Assembly: GCA_027532905.1 (NCBI GenBank)
Contig: JAPZUA010000004.1
Coordinates: 370,570-434,569, forward strand
Source: Magnetospirillum sp.
GTDB lineage: Bacteria; Pseudomonadota; Alphaproteobacteria; CACIAM-22H2
Direction: 5' to 3'
Length of the DNA stretch: 64,000 nt
A program made the position numbers and the translations under genes. Below are positions 42,471-50,649 of this stretch, in pieces; the first letter of the stretch is position 1, and every line of letters begins with the position of its first letter. The notes under the pieces were generated by a model. That model saw nothing but the letters and a program-made list of their open reading frames with translations. It was not told the origin of the DNA and made no database searches.

Positions 42471-43367
42471 CTATCGCCGCAGCATGTCTTTCGACGCCAG
42501 CACCGCACCGCCGACGATCAGGGCGGCGGCGAGGGCGAGCGTGAGGCTTGGGGTGCCGCGACCTGCGAGCAGGAGCAGGCCGGTCGACAGCAGCGGCGTC
42601 AGATACGAAGCCGCCCCGAGCGCTTTGATGTCGCCGCGCTTCATGCCGATGTCCCACAGATAGAACGCAAGCCCAACCGGCCCCAGCCCCATCGCAGCCA
42701 TGATGGCCCAGGCGGCAGCGTCGCCCGCAAAAGGCGGCTCGAACAGAAAATGGCACGCCCAGGCAAGCGCTGCAGTACCTGCACAGAAGCCCGCGACCGC
42801 ATCGCTCGGCACCTCGGCAAAACGGCGCGACAAGACCGAATAACCCGCCCACAGAAATGCAGCCGCCGCCGCAACCGCGTATCCCACGAGCGGATTGCGT
42901 GCGGCCGAAGCGGAGGCGTCCAACGCCGGGGCCACGATCAGAACGCAGCCGATCAGCCCGAGTGCGGCACCCGCCAGATGGAACCAGCGCAGACGCTCGC
43001 CCGGCAACAAACCGGCGAACAGTACGATCAGCAACGGCCACAGATAATTGACGAGCGTCGCTTCGACCGGCGGGGCCAACGACAGTGCCGCAAAATAGCA
43101 GGCATGGTAGCCGAACAGCCCGGCCAGCCCCAGCGCCCACGCGGCAAGCGGCTGGCGCCAAGCCGCGAACACGGGCTCGCGCGCATAGAGCCGTTTGCCC
43201 ATACCCAAGACCGCCGCCACGCTGAACGCCACTGCCACGCCGAGGAACGGCGGCGGTTCGGCAATCGTGGTCAGCAAGGCAAGGCTCGCCCACAGCAGAA
43301 TGGCGCCGAACCCGACGAGGGTTGCGACGCGCGTCGTGGCGTTCGCAGCTTGGGCCGTCGCCGTCAA
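42471..43367 (-). CDS. EamA-family DMT transporter (first)
   Basis: 298-residue drug/metabolite-transporter superfamily member. Ten hydrophobic spans arranged as two EamA repeats are visible; the first repeat includes ATLVNYLWPLLIVLFAGLLPGERL and the second GLGPVGLAFYLWDIGMKRGDIKALGAASYLTPLLSTGLLLL. It likely exports a metabolite or amino acid across the inner membrane; the substrate cannot be told. One base separates its start from the end of the carboxymuconolactone-decarboxylase-like gene, so they may be co-transcribed. Confidence 0.85.
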   Translation of the reverse strand: MTATAQAANATTRVATLVGFGAILLWASLALLTTIAEPPPFLGVAVAFSVAAVLGMGKRLYAREPVFAAWRQPLAAWALGLAGLFGYHACYFAALSLAPPVEATLVNYLWPLLIVLFAGLLPGERLRWFHLAGAALGLIGCVLIVAPALDASASAARNPLVGYAVAAAAAFLWAGYSVLSRRFAEVPSDAVAGFCAGTAALAWACHFLFEPPFAGDAAAWAIMAAMGLGPVGLAFYLWDIGMKRGDIKALGAASYLTPLLSTGLLLLAGRGTPSLTLALAAALIVGGAVLASKDMLRR

Positions 43368-43368
43368 A

Positions 43369-43773
43369 TCAGCCGCCCTTGGGCTTGAACTGCGGATCGA
43401 TGGCGGGCTGGTAGCCTTGCGCGAAGCGGTTGGTCTGGGCCGCCATCGAGATCACGGCCATGAGTTCGCCCAGTTCCGCCTCGCTCACGCCGTGCGCGCG
43501 CGCCGACGCCATGTGGCTGGCGATGCAGTATTCGCAATTGTTGGCGACCGACACGGCCAGAAACAGCATCTCTTTGGTTTTGACGTCGAGCGCGCCGGGG
43601 CGCATCACGTCGCGCAAAGCCTCCCACGTGCGCTTCAGGGTCGGCGGATGGCTTGCGAGCACCTTCCAGAAATTGTTGATCCAGCTGATTTTGCGCGAGG
43701 CTTTGATGTCGTCGTAGACGGCTTTGACCTCGGGGCTGGCATCGTCGTATTCGACGGGCTTCACGTGCGGCAT
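43369..43773 (-). CDS. AhpD/carboxymuconolactone-decarboxylase-family protein
   Basis: 134-residue alpha-helical protein of the AhpD/CMD family. It has the redox pair in VANNCEYCIASHMASARAHG (about residues 74-93), the CxxC-xxxH pattern of AhpD-type peroxidase partners, so an alkylhydroperoxidase-like function is favoured over ring decarboxylation. ATG 43773. It lies downstream of the phaB gene but is separated from it by a terminator hairpin, so it probably has its own promoter. Confidence 0.82.
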   Translation of the reverse strand: MPHVKPVEYDDASPEVKAVYDDIKASRKISWINNFWKVLASHPPTLKRTWEALRDVMRPGALDVKTKEMLFLAVSVANNCEYCIASHMASARAHGVSEAELGELMAVISMAAQTNRFAQGYQPAIDPQFKPKGG

Positions 43774-43801
43774 GGCGGAGACTCCGGAAAACTTTGCGAA
43801 G

Positions 43802-43831
43802 AAAAAAGCCCCCGGCCTTGCGGCCGGGAGC
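43802..43831 (-). terminator. Rho-independent terminator downstream of phaB
   Basis: On the minus strand GGCTCCCGGCC and GGCCGGGGGC pair around a GCAA loop and are followed at once by six T. It lies between the phaB stop and the AhpD-like gene. Confidence 0.85.
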
Positions 43832-43864
43832 CTCGGGATTTCGAGACGACGCGTTGCGCGCGGC

Positions 43865-44590
43865 TCAGTACATATGCTGGCCGCCATTGATCGACATGGT
43901 CGAACCGGTGACGAAGCCGCCTTCGTCGGCGACGAGGAACAAGACGCCGCGCGCGATTTCCGACGCTTTGCCGAGGCGCCCCACCGGGATGCGCGCGACG
44001 ATCTTTTCGAGCACGTTGGCGGGCACGGCGCGCACCATGTCGGTGTCGATGTAGCCGGGGGCAATCGCGTTCACGGTGATGCCGCCAGAAGCGCCCTCTT
44101 GGGCGAGCGCTTTCGTGAAGCCGTGGATGCCCGACTTCGCCGCCGCGTAGTTAACCTGGCCGTACTGGCCCGCTTGGCCGTTCACGGACCCGATATTCAC
44201 GATCCTACCGAATTTGCGCGCGCGCATGCCCTCGATGACCGCGCGGCTCATGTTGAAGCACGAGCCGAGATTGGTTTGGATCACGGCGTCCCACTGCTCG
44301 AACGTCATCTTGTGCATGGTGCCGTCGCGCGTGATGCCGGCATTGTTCACGAGCACGTCGACGGGGCCGAGCGTCTCGGCCACTTGTTTGACGCCCGCCA
44401 CGCACGCTTCGTATTTCGAGACGTCCCACTTAAAGGCCGGGATGCCCGTACGCGCGGTGAAGTCCTTGGCCGCATCGTCGTTGCCGCCGTAGTTGGCCGC
44501 AACCTTGTACCCTGCGTCCTTGAGGCCAACGCAAATCGCCTCGCCGATGCCGCGCGTTCCGCCCGTCACGATCGCTACCCGTCCCGACAT
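43865..44590 (-). CDS. phaB: Acetoacetyl-CoA reductase
   Basis: 241-residue NADPH-dependent short-chain reductase that makes (R)-3-hydroxybutyryl-CoA for polyester synthesis. The cofactor motif TGGTRGIGEAIC is at the N-terminus, NNAG follows, and the catalytic set is in NIGSVNGQAGQYGQVNYAAAKSG. Diagnostic PhaB features include GYKVAANYGGND and NAGITRDGTMHKM, the latter binding acetoacetyl-CoA, and the C-terminal SINGGQHMY. It lies 50 bases downstream of phaA on the same strand and ends before a strong terminator. Confidence 0.95.
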   Translation of the reverse strand: MSGRVAIVTGGTRGIGEAICVGLKDAGYKVAANYGGNDDAAKDFTARTGIPAFKWDVSKYEACVAGVKQVAETLGPVDVLVNNAGITRDGTMHKMTFEQWDAVIQTNLGSCFNMSRAVIEGMRARKFGRIVNIGSVNGQAGQYGQVNYAAAKSGIHGFTKALAQEGASGGITVNAIAPGYIDTDMVRAVPANVLEKIVARIPVGRLGKASEIARGVLFLVADEGGFVTGSTMSINGGQHMY

Positions 44591-44640
44591 GCTCGCCTCC
44601 CTATTTTGTGTTTTTTGAAGTCTGTTTTTATCCGCGTATT

Positions 44641-45813
44641 TTATCGCTCAACGCACATGGCAATGCCCATGCCGCCGCCGATGCACAAAGTGGCAAGACC
44701 CTTCTTGGCATTGCGGCGGCCCATTTCGTAGAGCAGCGTGGTGAGCACGCGCGCACCCGAAGCACCCACCGGATGGCCGATCGCGATCGCCCCGCCATTG
44801 ACGTTGACCTTGGCCGTGTCCCAGCCGAGATCCTTGTTGACCGCGATCGCTTGTGCGGCGAACGCTTCGTTCGCTTCGACGAGATCGAGATCTTCGTGCT
44901 TCCAGCCGGCTTTCGACAGAGCCAGGCGCGAGGCCGGGATCGGGCCCGAGCCCATCAAAGCAGGCTCCACGCCGGCAGTCGCCCACGACGCGATGCGCGC
45001 GAGCGGCGTGATGCCCCGGCGGGCGGCTTCCTTGGCGGTCATCAGCACGAGAACGGCGGCACCGTCGTTGATGCCCGAAGCGTTGCCGGCCGTGACCGTG
45101 CCGTTTTTGTCGAAGGCCGGGCGCAGCTTGCCGAGCGTGTCGAGCGTGGTGCCGTGCTTCGGGTATTCGTCGTCGGCCACGACCACGTCGCCCTTGCGGC
45201 CCTTGATCGTGACGGGCGCGATTTCGTCTTTGAATTTGCCGGCCTTCTGGGCGGCCTCGGCCTTGTTCTGCGAGGCCATCGCGAATTTGTCCTGCTCTTC
45301 GCGCGTGATCTGCCATTTCTGCGCGACGTTCTCGGCCGTGTTGCCCATGTGGTAGCCGTGGAACGCATCCCACAGACCGTCTTTGAGCATCGTATCGACC
45401 ATTTCGGCCGAGCCCATCTTGGTGCCGTTGCGAAGATTCATCGCATGCGGCGCTTGGCTCATGCTTTCCTGGCCGCCGGCGACGACGATGTTGCTGTCGC
45501 CGTTGCGGATCGCCTGGAAGCCCAGCGCCACGGCGCGAAGCCCCGAGCCGCAAAGCTGGTTGATGCCGTAAGCGGTTTTCTCGACCGGAATGCCGGCGGC
45601 GACGGCCGCTTGGCGGGCCGGGTTCTGGCCCTGTGCGGCTGTGAGGATCTGGCCCATGATGGCCTCGTCGACTTCGGCGGGGGCCACGCCTGCGCGCTTC
45701 ATGGCTTCGACGATCGCGATCTGGCCCAGATAATGCGCCGATACGCCGGACAGCGCCCCGTTGAAGCTGCCGACCGGCGTGCGGGCGGCGGCGGCGATCA
45801 CGATATCGGTCAT
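44641..45813 (-). CDS. phaA: Acetyl-CoA C-acetyltransferase (beta-ketothiolase)
   Basis: 390-residue biosynthetic thiolase joining two acetyl-CoA to acetoacetyl-CoA. Cysteine 88 lies in [14 protein letters not shown], the histidine in [14 protein letters not shown], and the second cysteine in [13 protein letters not shown]. The GASGAR form distinguishes it from the GMSGAR thiolase at 17430-18629. Length and sequence match PhaA/PhbA. It is followed by phaB and preceded by the PHA synthase gene, in the minus-strand order phaE-like, phaC, phaA, phaB. Confidence 0.95.
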   Translation of the reverse strand: MTDIVIAAAARTPVGSFNGALSGVSAHYLGQIAIVEAMKRAGVAPAEVDEAIMGQILTAAQGQNPARQAAVAAGIPVEKTAYGINQLCGSGLRAVALGFQAIRNGDSNIVVAGGQESMSQAPHAMNLRNGTKMGSAEMVDTMLKDGLWDAFHGYHMGNTAENVAQKWQITREEQDKFAMASQNKAEAAQKAGKFKDEIAPVTIKGRKGDVVVADDEYPKHGTTLDTLGKLRPAFDKNGTVTAGNASGINDGAAVLVLMTAKEAARRGITPLARIASWATAGVEPALMGSGPIPASRLALSKAGWKHEDLDLVEANEAFAAQAIAVNKDLGWDTAKVNVNGGAIAIGHPVGASGARVLTTLLYEMGRRNAKKGLATLCIGGGMGIAMCVER

Positions 45814-45852
45814 GGTTTTCTCCCGGTTTTTGAAACGATCTTGACGCGCACT

Positions 45853-46953
45853 CTACCTGCCCCGCTTGGTCGCGGGCAAGCGCGCCAGCCAAGCCGCGAG
45901 TGGCGTCCACAATTCCGCACGCCCGCGCCCGCCCACGACCATGCCGATATGGCCCAAAGGCGGCGTGAGGCGATCGCATTGCGCAAGCCTGTCGGCAAGG
46001 GCCGTTGCACTTGCCGGCGGCACGATGCGGTCCTGGGCCGGGATCACGCACAGACTCGGCAGGTCGATCGCCTGCGGCAAAACCGCGCGCCCGCCCAACG
46101 TCCAGCGCCCGCGCATCGGGTTGTTTTCGCCGTACCAGCCGACCAAAGTTTCGCGCGCGACAGGGGCTGCCAGGGCCACGCCGTCGTTGAGCCAATCTTC
46201 CAGCGCCACAAACGCTTTGAATTTGGGGTTGTCTTCCGACACGCCGGCCAAAGCGCGGAATTTGCGCGCCGCCAAAAATGGATCGAGGGCCGTGAACAGG
46301 CCCTGCAGCACGTCGACCGGCAATTCGCCGACCTTGTCGATCCACGGCCACCACGGCTCGAAGGCTTCGCCGATCCCTTGCGCCAGATCGACGCGCTCGG
46401 TGTGGAAGTCCCAAGGCGTGGCAAGCAGTGCGAGCCCGCTCAAACGCGCTTGGCAGCGCATCGCGAGCCCCAAAGCCAGCAAGCCGCCCATGCAATAGCC
46501 GAGCACGGCCGGTTTGCCGCCGCGCGCACCTGCCGTCTTTTCCACGCATGCCAGCATCGCCGCCAAGCGGCTGTCGATGTAATGCGTCAAGCCGAAGCCG
46601 CGCTCGATCTCGCCGGGGGCCGCCCAATCGACCAGAAACGGACGGAAACCTTGCGCTGCCAGAAAGCGCGCCAGCGAATTGTCGGCTGCAAGGTCGAGAA
46701 TATAGGCGCGGTTGATCAGCGACGGGACCAGCAGCACGGGACGCGCATGGCTGGGTGCGTCGGGCGCATAGTCGTAAAGCGTGGTCGTCCCTTCCTGCCA
46801 GGCGATCGTGGCGGCCGGCACGTCGCGGCGATAGGCGGCTTTGCGGTAGCGCACGAGCCCGTCGTGGAACTCGGCCAAGCGGCGCTTGATCTCAAGGCCG
46901 AGAGCGGTGCGGAACGCCGCTTCAGGATGTTTTTGGCGTTCGCTTTCCAGCAC
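45853..46953 (-). CDS. phaC: Short-type poly(3-hydroxyalkanoate) synthase PhaC
   Basis: About 366-residue alpha/beta-hydrolase polyester synthase. The nucleophilic cysteine is in GYCMGGLLALGLAM (lipase-like box with Cys), the general-base aspartate in AQDRIVPPAS, and the histidine in GHIGMVVG. Size and pattern fit class III/IV PhaC (about 360 residues), not the 550-600-residue class I enzyme usual in this group of bacteria. GTG 46953 is chosen by fit to family length; the start is uncertain and overlaps the upstream gene by 32 bases. It needs a partner subunit, for which that upstream gene is the obvious candidate. Confidence 0.82.
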   Translation of the reverse strand: MLESERQKHPEAAFRTALGLEIKRRLAEFHDGLVRYRKAAYRRDVPAATIAWQEGTTTLYDYAPDAPSHARPVLLVPSLINRAYILDLAADNSLARFLAAQGFRPFLVDWAAPGEIERGFGLTHYIDSRLAAMLACVEKTAGARGGKPAVLGYCMGGLLALGLAMRCQARLSGLALLATPWDFHTERVDLAQGIGEAFEPWWPWIDKVGELPVDVLQGLFTALDPFLAARKFRALAGVSEDNPKFKAFVALEDWLNDGVALAAPVARETLVGWYGENNPMRGRWTLGGRAVLPQAIDLPSLCVIPAQDRIVPPASATALADRLAQCDRLTPPLGHIGMVVGGRGRAELWTPLAAWLARLPATKRGR

Positions 46954-47404
46954 GCTTGCGCGCGGGGCGAGGCTTTTGTGCCATTGGAGCGGCAGTTTCT
47001 GCGGCAAGCCTTGCTTCGAGTTCGGCAACGCGGCGGCGCAGCTGAGCCAACTCGTCGCCGCGATCGTCGCGTGCAGCGCCAGCGGGCGCGGCCCCACGCG
47101 CGGCAGGTGTTTGGGCGAAGAAGTCTTTGCCGTAGAACTCTTTGAAGGCGCCATGCGCAAAGACATTCGCAGCTTGACCCGCTTCGTTCAAGTTGCCGCC
47201 CTTCAGGCCGTCGGAAGCGGCCGCCCAAATCCCGGCGAGCCCCGCCGGCCCCATCGCGGCCCAGATTTGCGCATAGCGGCCCAGCGTGTGCGCCATATCC
47301 GGATCGGCGGCGACGGCCGCGATCTGGTCTTGCCACAGATCGAGATAGCGCTTGGCGAGCTCGTCGAGGGCCAGACCTTCGAGGGGGGGCGGTTTGTCGC
47401 TCAT
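46922..47404 (-). CDS. Candidate PHA synthase partner subunit (PhaE/PhaR-like position)
   Basis: 160-residue protein, not confidently recognised. The N-terminal 90 residues are helical and rich in Trp and Gln (YLDLWQDQIAAV, IWAAMGPAGLAGIW); about residues 110-140 form a strong coiled coil (ELAQLRRRVAELEARLA); and the tail is lysine/arginine rich. Class III and IV synthases have a second subunit (PhaE or PhaR) of similar layout encoded next to phaC. Overlap with phaC and position first in the operon support that role. Starts at ATG 47404, divergent from the phaR repressor. Confidence 0.6.
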   Translation of the reverse strand: MSDKPPPLEGLALDELAKRYLDLWQDQIAAVAADPDMAHTLGRYAQIWAAMGPAGLAGIWAAASDGLKGGNLNEAGQAANVFAHGAFKEFYGKDFFAQTPAARGAAPAGAARDDRGDELAQLRRRVAELEARLAAETAAPMAQKPRPARKRAGKRTPKTS

Positions 47405-47502
47405 CGGCGCAAGTTTAGCAGACGCAAACGCCCGGCGGCAGGGGCTTGCCGCATTGCACGCGTGCGCTTGCGAAATCGCGGCGCACATGCAAGGCTATCC
47501 CC

Positions 47503-48219
47503 ATGAACGATACGACAAATCCCCCGCCCCCGCCCGGCGCCGCCGCCGCCGCCCCGAATGCCACTGCGCCGAATACGGCAGCGGATTCCGGCAAAGAGCC
47601 GGTGAAGATCAAGAAGTACGCCAATCGGCGCCTCTACAATACGGCGACGTCGAGCTACGTCACGCTCGAACATCTGTGCGCGATGGTGAAGCAGAACACC
47701 GATTTCGTCGTGCACGACGCCAAAACCGGCGAAGACATCACGCGCAGCGTGCTCACGCAGATCATCGTCGAAGAAGAGAGCAAGGGCGGGCAAAACATGC
47801 TGCCCGTCGCCTTCCTGCGCCAGCTCATCTCGTTCTACGGCGACAATCTGCAGGCCCTTGTGCCGCGCTATCTCGAAAGCTCGATGGCCGCCTTTGCGCG
47901 CAACCAAGAGCAGATGCGCACGGCCATGCAGCAAGCTTTCGGCGGCATTTTCCCGTTCGCCTCGACGCTGGGCGGAACGCCGTTGGGGTCGCCCTTGGGT
48001 TCGATCGAAGAGATCGGCAAGCAGAACATGGCGCTGATGCAGAACGCGCTCAAAATGTGGTCGCCCTTCGGCTTCGAGGGCGGGGCGGGTTCAGGTGCGG
48101 CACCGGCCGCTGCGCCGGAACCGGGTGCGAACATCAAGGGCGACGAATCGCTCGACGAGTTGCGCCGCCAGCTCGAAGAAATGCAAGCCCGCCTGACGAC
48201 CCTCACAAAAAAGAGCTAG
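47503..48219 (+). CDS. phaR: Polyhydroxyalkanoate synthesis repressor PhaR
   Basis: 238-residue transcriptional repressor. The N-terminal PHB/PHA accumulation regulator domain has KIKKYANRRLYNTATSSYVTL (about residues 35-55), followed by the second PhaR domain with FLRQLISFYGDNLQALVPRYLE. The N-terminal extension is proline/alanine rich. PhaR proteins bind both DNA and PHA granules, controlling phasins and synthesis. It is divergent from the partner subunit/phaC operon, with about 98 bases between starts, a plausible site of its action. Confidence 0.92.
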   Translation: MNDTTNPPPPPGAAAAAPNATAPNTAADSGKEPVKIKKYANRRLYNTATSSYVTLEHLCAMVKQNTDFVVHDAKTGEDITRSVLTQIIVEEESKGGQNMLPVAFLRQLISFYGDNLQALVPRYLESSMAAFARNQEQMRTAMQQAFGGIFPFASTLGGTPLGSPLGSIEEIGKQNMALMQNALKMWSPFGFEGGAGSGAAPAAAPEPGANIKGDESLDELRRQLEEMQARLTTLTKKS

Positions 48220-48226
48220 GGCGGCC

Positions 48227-48799
48227 TTACGCCTTGCCGGTTTCCTGCGGGTCGATGTAGCCGCGCTCGAGCGCGCGATGCAGCGCTTCGTAGGCTTTGA
48301 CGCCCTCTTCGAACAACGCGCGCTTTTGGCGCAAGGCGGCAAGGTCGGCAGCCTCGCTTGCGTCGTCGAGGAAACAGGCCATCGCCGAATTGAGATAGTC
48401 CGCGCGCAGTTTGGCCACGGCCGCCGCGAATTCGATGAAGCGTTCGCGCGTGAGGCCCGGGATCTGCGCGTGGATGATTTCGCGATTGACCAGGCGCACC
48501 GATTTTTCGAGATAGGCCAGCATCTTCACGACGTCTTCCGGCGGCGCCCAATCTTGCGTTGGCATTGGCGGTTTCCTTCCGAATTTGCGTTTGGGCAGCG
48601 GCAGCAATGTTGGATCGAGGGCATAGGCGTGGGTCGGCAATTCGGGCGCTTCGCTGAGCAGGCCCGAGCGCGTCAGCGACAACCCGTATTCGGCGAGGTC
48701 TTCTTCGCGCCCGCGCGCCATCACGCTGCCCACAACCGAGCCGCGCAGCTGGTGGATGCTGTCGACCAGACGCGTGCGGGCAGCAGGATCGAGCGTCAT
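48227..48799 (-). CDS. Uncharacterised 190-residue protein
   Basis: Not recognised. 190 residues, predicted soluble and helical, with no signal peptide. An N-terminal region (VDSIHQLRGSVVGSVMARGREEDLAEYGLSL) and a proline-rich middle (PLPKRKFGRKPPMP) precede a helical C-terminal domain. Near its end comes ALHRALERGYIDPQETGKA. It overlaps the following minus-strand gene's stop by four bases and lies beside phaR, in convergent orientation. The two unknown genes and chaC at 49089 may form a small operon. Confidence 0.65.
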   Translation of the reverse strand: MTLDPAARTRLVDSIHQLRGSVVGSVMARGREEDLAEYGLSLTRSGLLSEAPELPTHAYALDPTLLPLPKRKFGRKPPMPTQDWAPPEDVVKMLAYLEKSVRLVNREIIHAQIPGLTRERFIEFAAAVAKLRADYLNSAMACFLDDASEAADLAALRQKRALFEEGVKAYEALHRALERGYIDPQETGKA

Positions 48800-49092
48800 G
48801 GGGCAGGTTTTTTGCCGGCAGCCGCCGCGAAGGCCGTGGCCCCCGCCGCCCCGCGCTGGCCGAGCAGTTGGATCACGCGCGTGTAGACGAGCGGCGGGGC
48901 GGGTGCCTCGATCTCGCGCAGCAATTTGGCGGCCGGGTCGACCTCCTGCAGGATCGCGCGCGCATTGTGCACGAGCAGGCGGTTGCGCAGATGGATCTCT
49001 TTGTTGAGCGCGTCGAGCGTTTCGGCTTCGGCCAGCGAAAACTTCTTGAGCTCGTCTTCGCTGGGAGTGCGATACGATTCGAGCAGCTTCAT
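48796..49092 (-). CDS. Uncharacterised 98-residue protein
   Basis: Not recognised. 98 residues, soluble, mainly helical: EDELKKFSLAEAETLDALNKEIHLRNRLLVHNARAIL near the N-terminus followed by an alanine/glycine-rich tail. It starts at ATG 49092, overlapping the stop of chaC by four bases, and its own stop overlaps the start of the 190-residue gene. This chain of overlaps implies three genes translated together. Confidence 0.65.
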   Translation of the reverse strand: MKLLESYRTPSEDELKKFSLAEAETLDALNKEIHLRNRLLVHNARAILQEVDPAAKLLREIEAPAPPLVYTRVIQLLGQRGAAGATAFAAAAGKKPAP

Positions 49093-49709
49093 GGCTCGCT
49101 ACCGAGGCGGGGAGCCTTCACGGCAGCCAGCAGCTGCGACAGGCCGCGGTCGCGAATGCCGAGCCGGTCGAGATGCTCGACCGTATTTTCGAGATAGGCG
49201 CGGTTGGCACCGCGTTGGCCGACCGAATGGCGAATGCGATCGGCGGTTTCGCCCAAATCGAGCTTGCCGACATAACCCGGCTGCGTGCGGTCGACCACGA
49301 AGGTGCGTGCCACCACTTCGCGCCCGTCCATCAAGGTCACGCGCAGATCCATGCAATGGTAGGATCGGTTCAGCATCTCGCGCTCCCACAGATATTCCAT
49401 CGTGCGGGCCCCCTCGCGCGGTGCGACACGATAGGCAATACCGCGGCACGAGCCGCCCTTGTCGAGCCCCAACACGAGGCCCGGACGCTCGGGCGTGCCG
49501 CGATAGCGCGTCGAGCGCACGCAAAACGAGCGATGGAAACCCATCAAGCGGCCGGGCCGCGCTTCTTCGTAAGGGAAGCCCGGATCCCAGATCAGCGAGC
49601 CGTAGGCAAAGACCCAGAATTCGCGCGATTCCGGCGGCGGCGGGCAACCCTCGCACGGTGCCAGGCGGCCGGTTTCGTGTTTGAGGTCGGGCTTGTTCGA
49701 ATCGGGCAT
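49089..49709 (-). CDS. chaC: ChaC-type glutathione gamma-glutamylcyclotransferase
   Basis: 206-residue enzyme of the ChaC family, which splits glutathione to 5-oxoproline and Cys-Gly. The substrate loop is FAYGSLIWDPGF (about residues 33-44), then GFHRSFC and a catalytic glutamate within REMLNRSY (about residues 108-118). The start ATG is at 49709 following GCGGCAC. A cysteine pair in the N-terminal APCEGCPPPP segment is extra to the core fold. It leads a compact three-gene group with the two unknown proteins. Confidence 0.85.
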   Translation of the reverse strand: MPDSNKPDLKHETGRLAPCEGCPPPPESREFWVFAYGSLIWDPGFPYEEARPGRLMGFHRSFCVRSTRYRGTPERPGLVLGLDKGGSCRGIAYRVAPREGARTMEYLWEREMLNRSYHCMDLRVTLMDGREVVARTFVVDRTQPGYVGKLDLGETADRIRHSVGQRGANRAYLENTVEHLDRLGIRDRGLSQLLAAVKAPRLGSEP

Positions 49710-49720
49710 GTGCCGCGGCC

Positions 49721-50599
49721 CTAGCCTTTCTGCACGAGAGCAACGCCGGCGGCCGCCACGGCCATCCCGACCAAGGCGACCACGCCCAGCGTTTCGCCGA
49801 AGAGCAGCCATGCGAACACGGCCGTCGTGGGCGGCACCAGATAGAACAGGCTGGCCAGCTTCGCAGCGGCCCCTTGGCGCACGAGAACCATCAGCAGGCT
49901 TACCGCTCCCACCGACAGGACGACGACGAGCCATCCCATCGCGATCACCATATTGGTGCTCCAGATTACCGTCATCGGCTCGAAAATCAAAGCCACGGGC
50001 AGCAGCACGGCTAAAGCCGCCGCGTATTGCAGCACGGCCCCGCTGCGCACATCGACGTTCGGGCAGAAGCGCTTTTGGTAGAGCGTGCCCACCGTGATGC
50101 CGAACAAACCAACGACCGACGGCCAAACGGCGGCCAACGCCACGCCCTCCAGCGCCAGCTTCTCCCACAACACGGCGAGCACGCCCGCAAGCCCCAACCA
50201 TAGGCCGAGCCATTGGCGGATACCCACACGCTCGCCGAGCAGACGGCCGACGACGGCCCCGGTCAACAAGGGCTGCAGCCCCACCACGAGGGCCGAAATC
50301 CCGGCCGGCAAGCCCCAGTCGATCGACACGAACACGCCGCCTAAATAAAGCCCATGCAACGCAATGCCGACGATCGCCACGTGCGGCCATTGCGCAAGGG
50401 GCGGAAAGGGTGCGCGCACGATCAGGCACAAAGCGCCGAACAGCGCGACCACGATCGCAAAGCGCACGACGAGAAACGTCAGCGGCTGCGTATAGGGCAT
50501 GCCGAGTTTGGAAAAGATGAACCCCGTCGACCACAGCAGCACAAAAACGGCGGGGGCGGCGGCAATCCACAAAGCGCTGGGCGGGGTCGTTTGGGGCAT
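49721..50599 (-). CDS. EamA-family DMT transporter (second)
   Basis: 292-residue membrane protein with ten spans in two EamA repeats. The first begins FVLLWSTGFIFSKLGMPYTQPLTFLVVRF, the second SVVGLFGITVGTLYQKRF; the C-terminal repeat ends in SLFYLVPPTTAVFAWLLFGE. These exporters move metabolites or amino acids; substrate unknown. ATG 50599 is preferred to a TTG two codons upstream. It is separated from chaC by eleven bases, so co-transcription is likely. Confidence 0.85.
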   Translation of the reverse strand: MPQTTPPSALWIAAAPAVFVLLWSTGFIFSKLGMPYTQPLTFLVVRFAIVVALFGALCLIVRAPFPPLAQWPHVAIVGIALHGLYLGGVFVSIDWGLPAGISALVVGLQPLLTGAVVGRLLGERVGIRQWLGLWLGLAGVLAVLWEKLALEGVALAAVWPSVVGLFGITVGTLYQKRFCPNVDVRSGAVLQYAAALAVLLPVALIFEPMTVIWSTNMVIAMGWLVVVLSVGAVSLLMVLVRQGAAAKLASLFYLVPPTTAVFAWLLFGETLGVVALVGMAVAAAGVALVQKG

Positions 50600-50649
50600 A
50601 TTCAAGTTCGCAGGCAGAGAATAGCCGAGGCTGCGCTATAAACCCAGCC

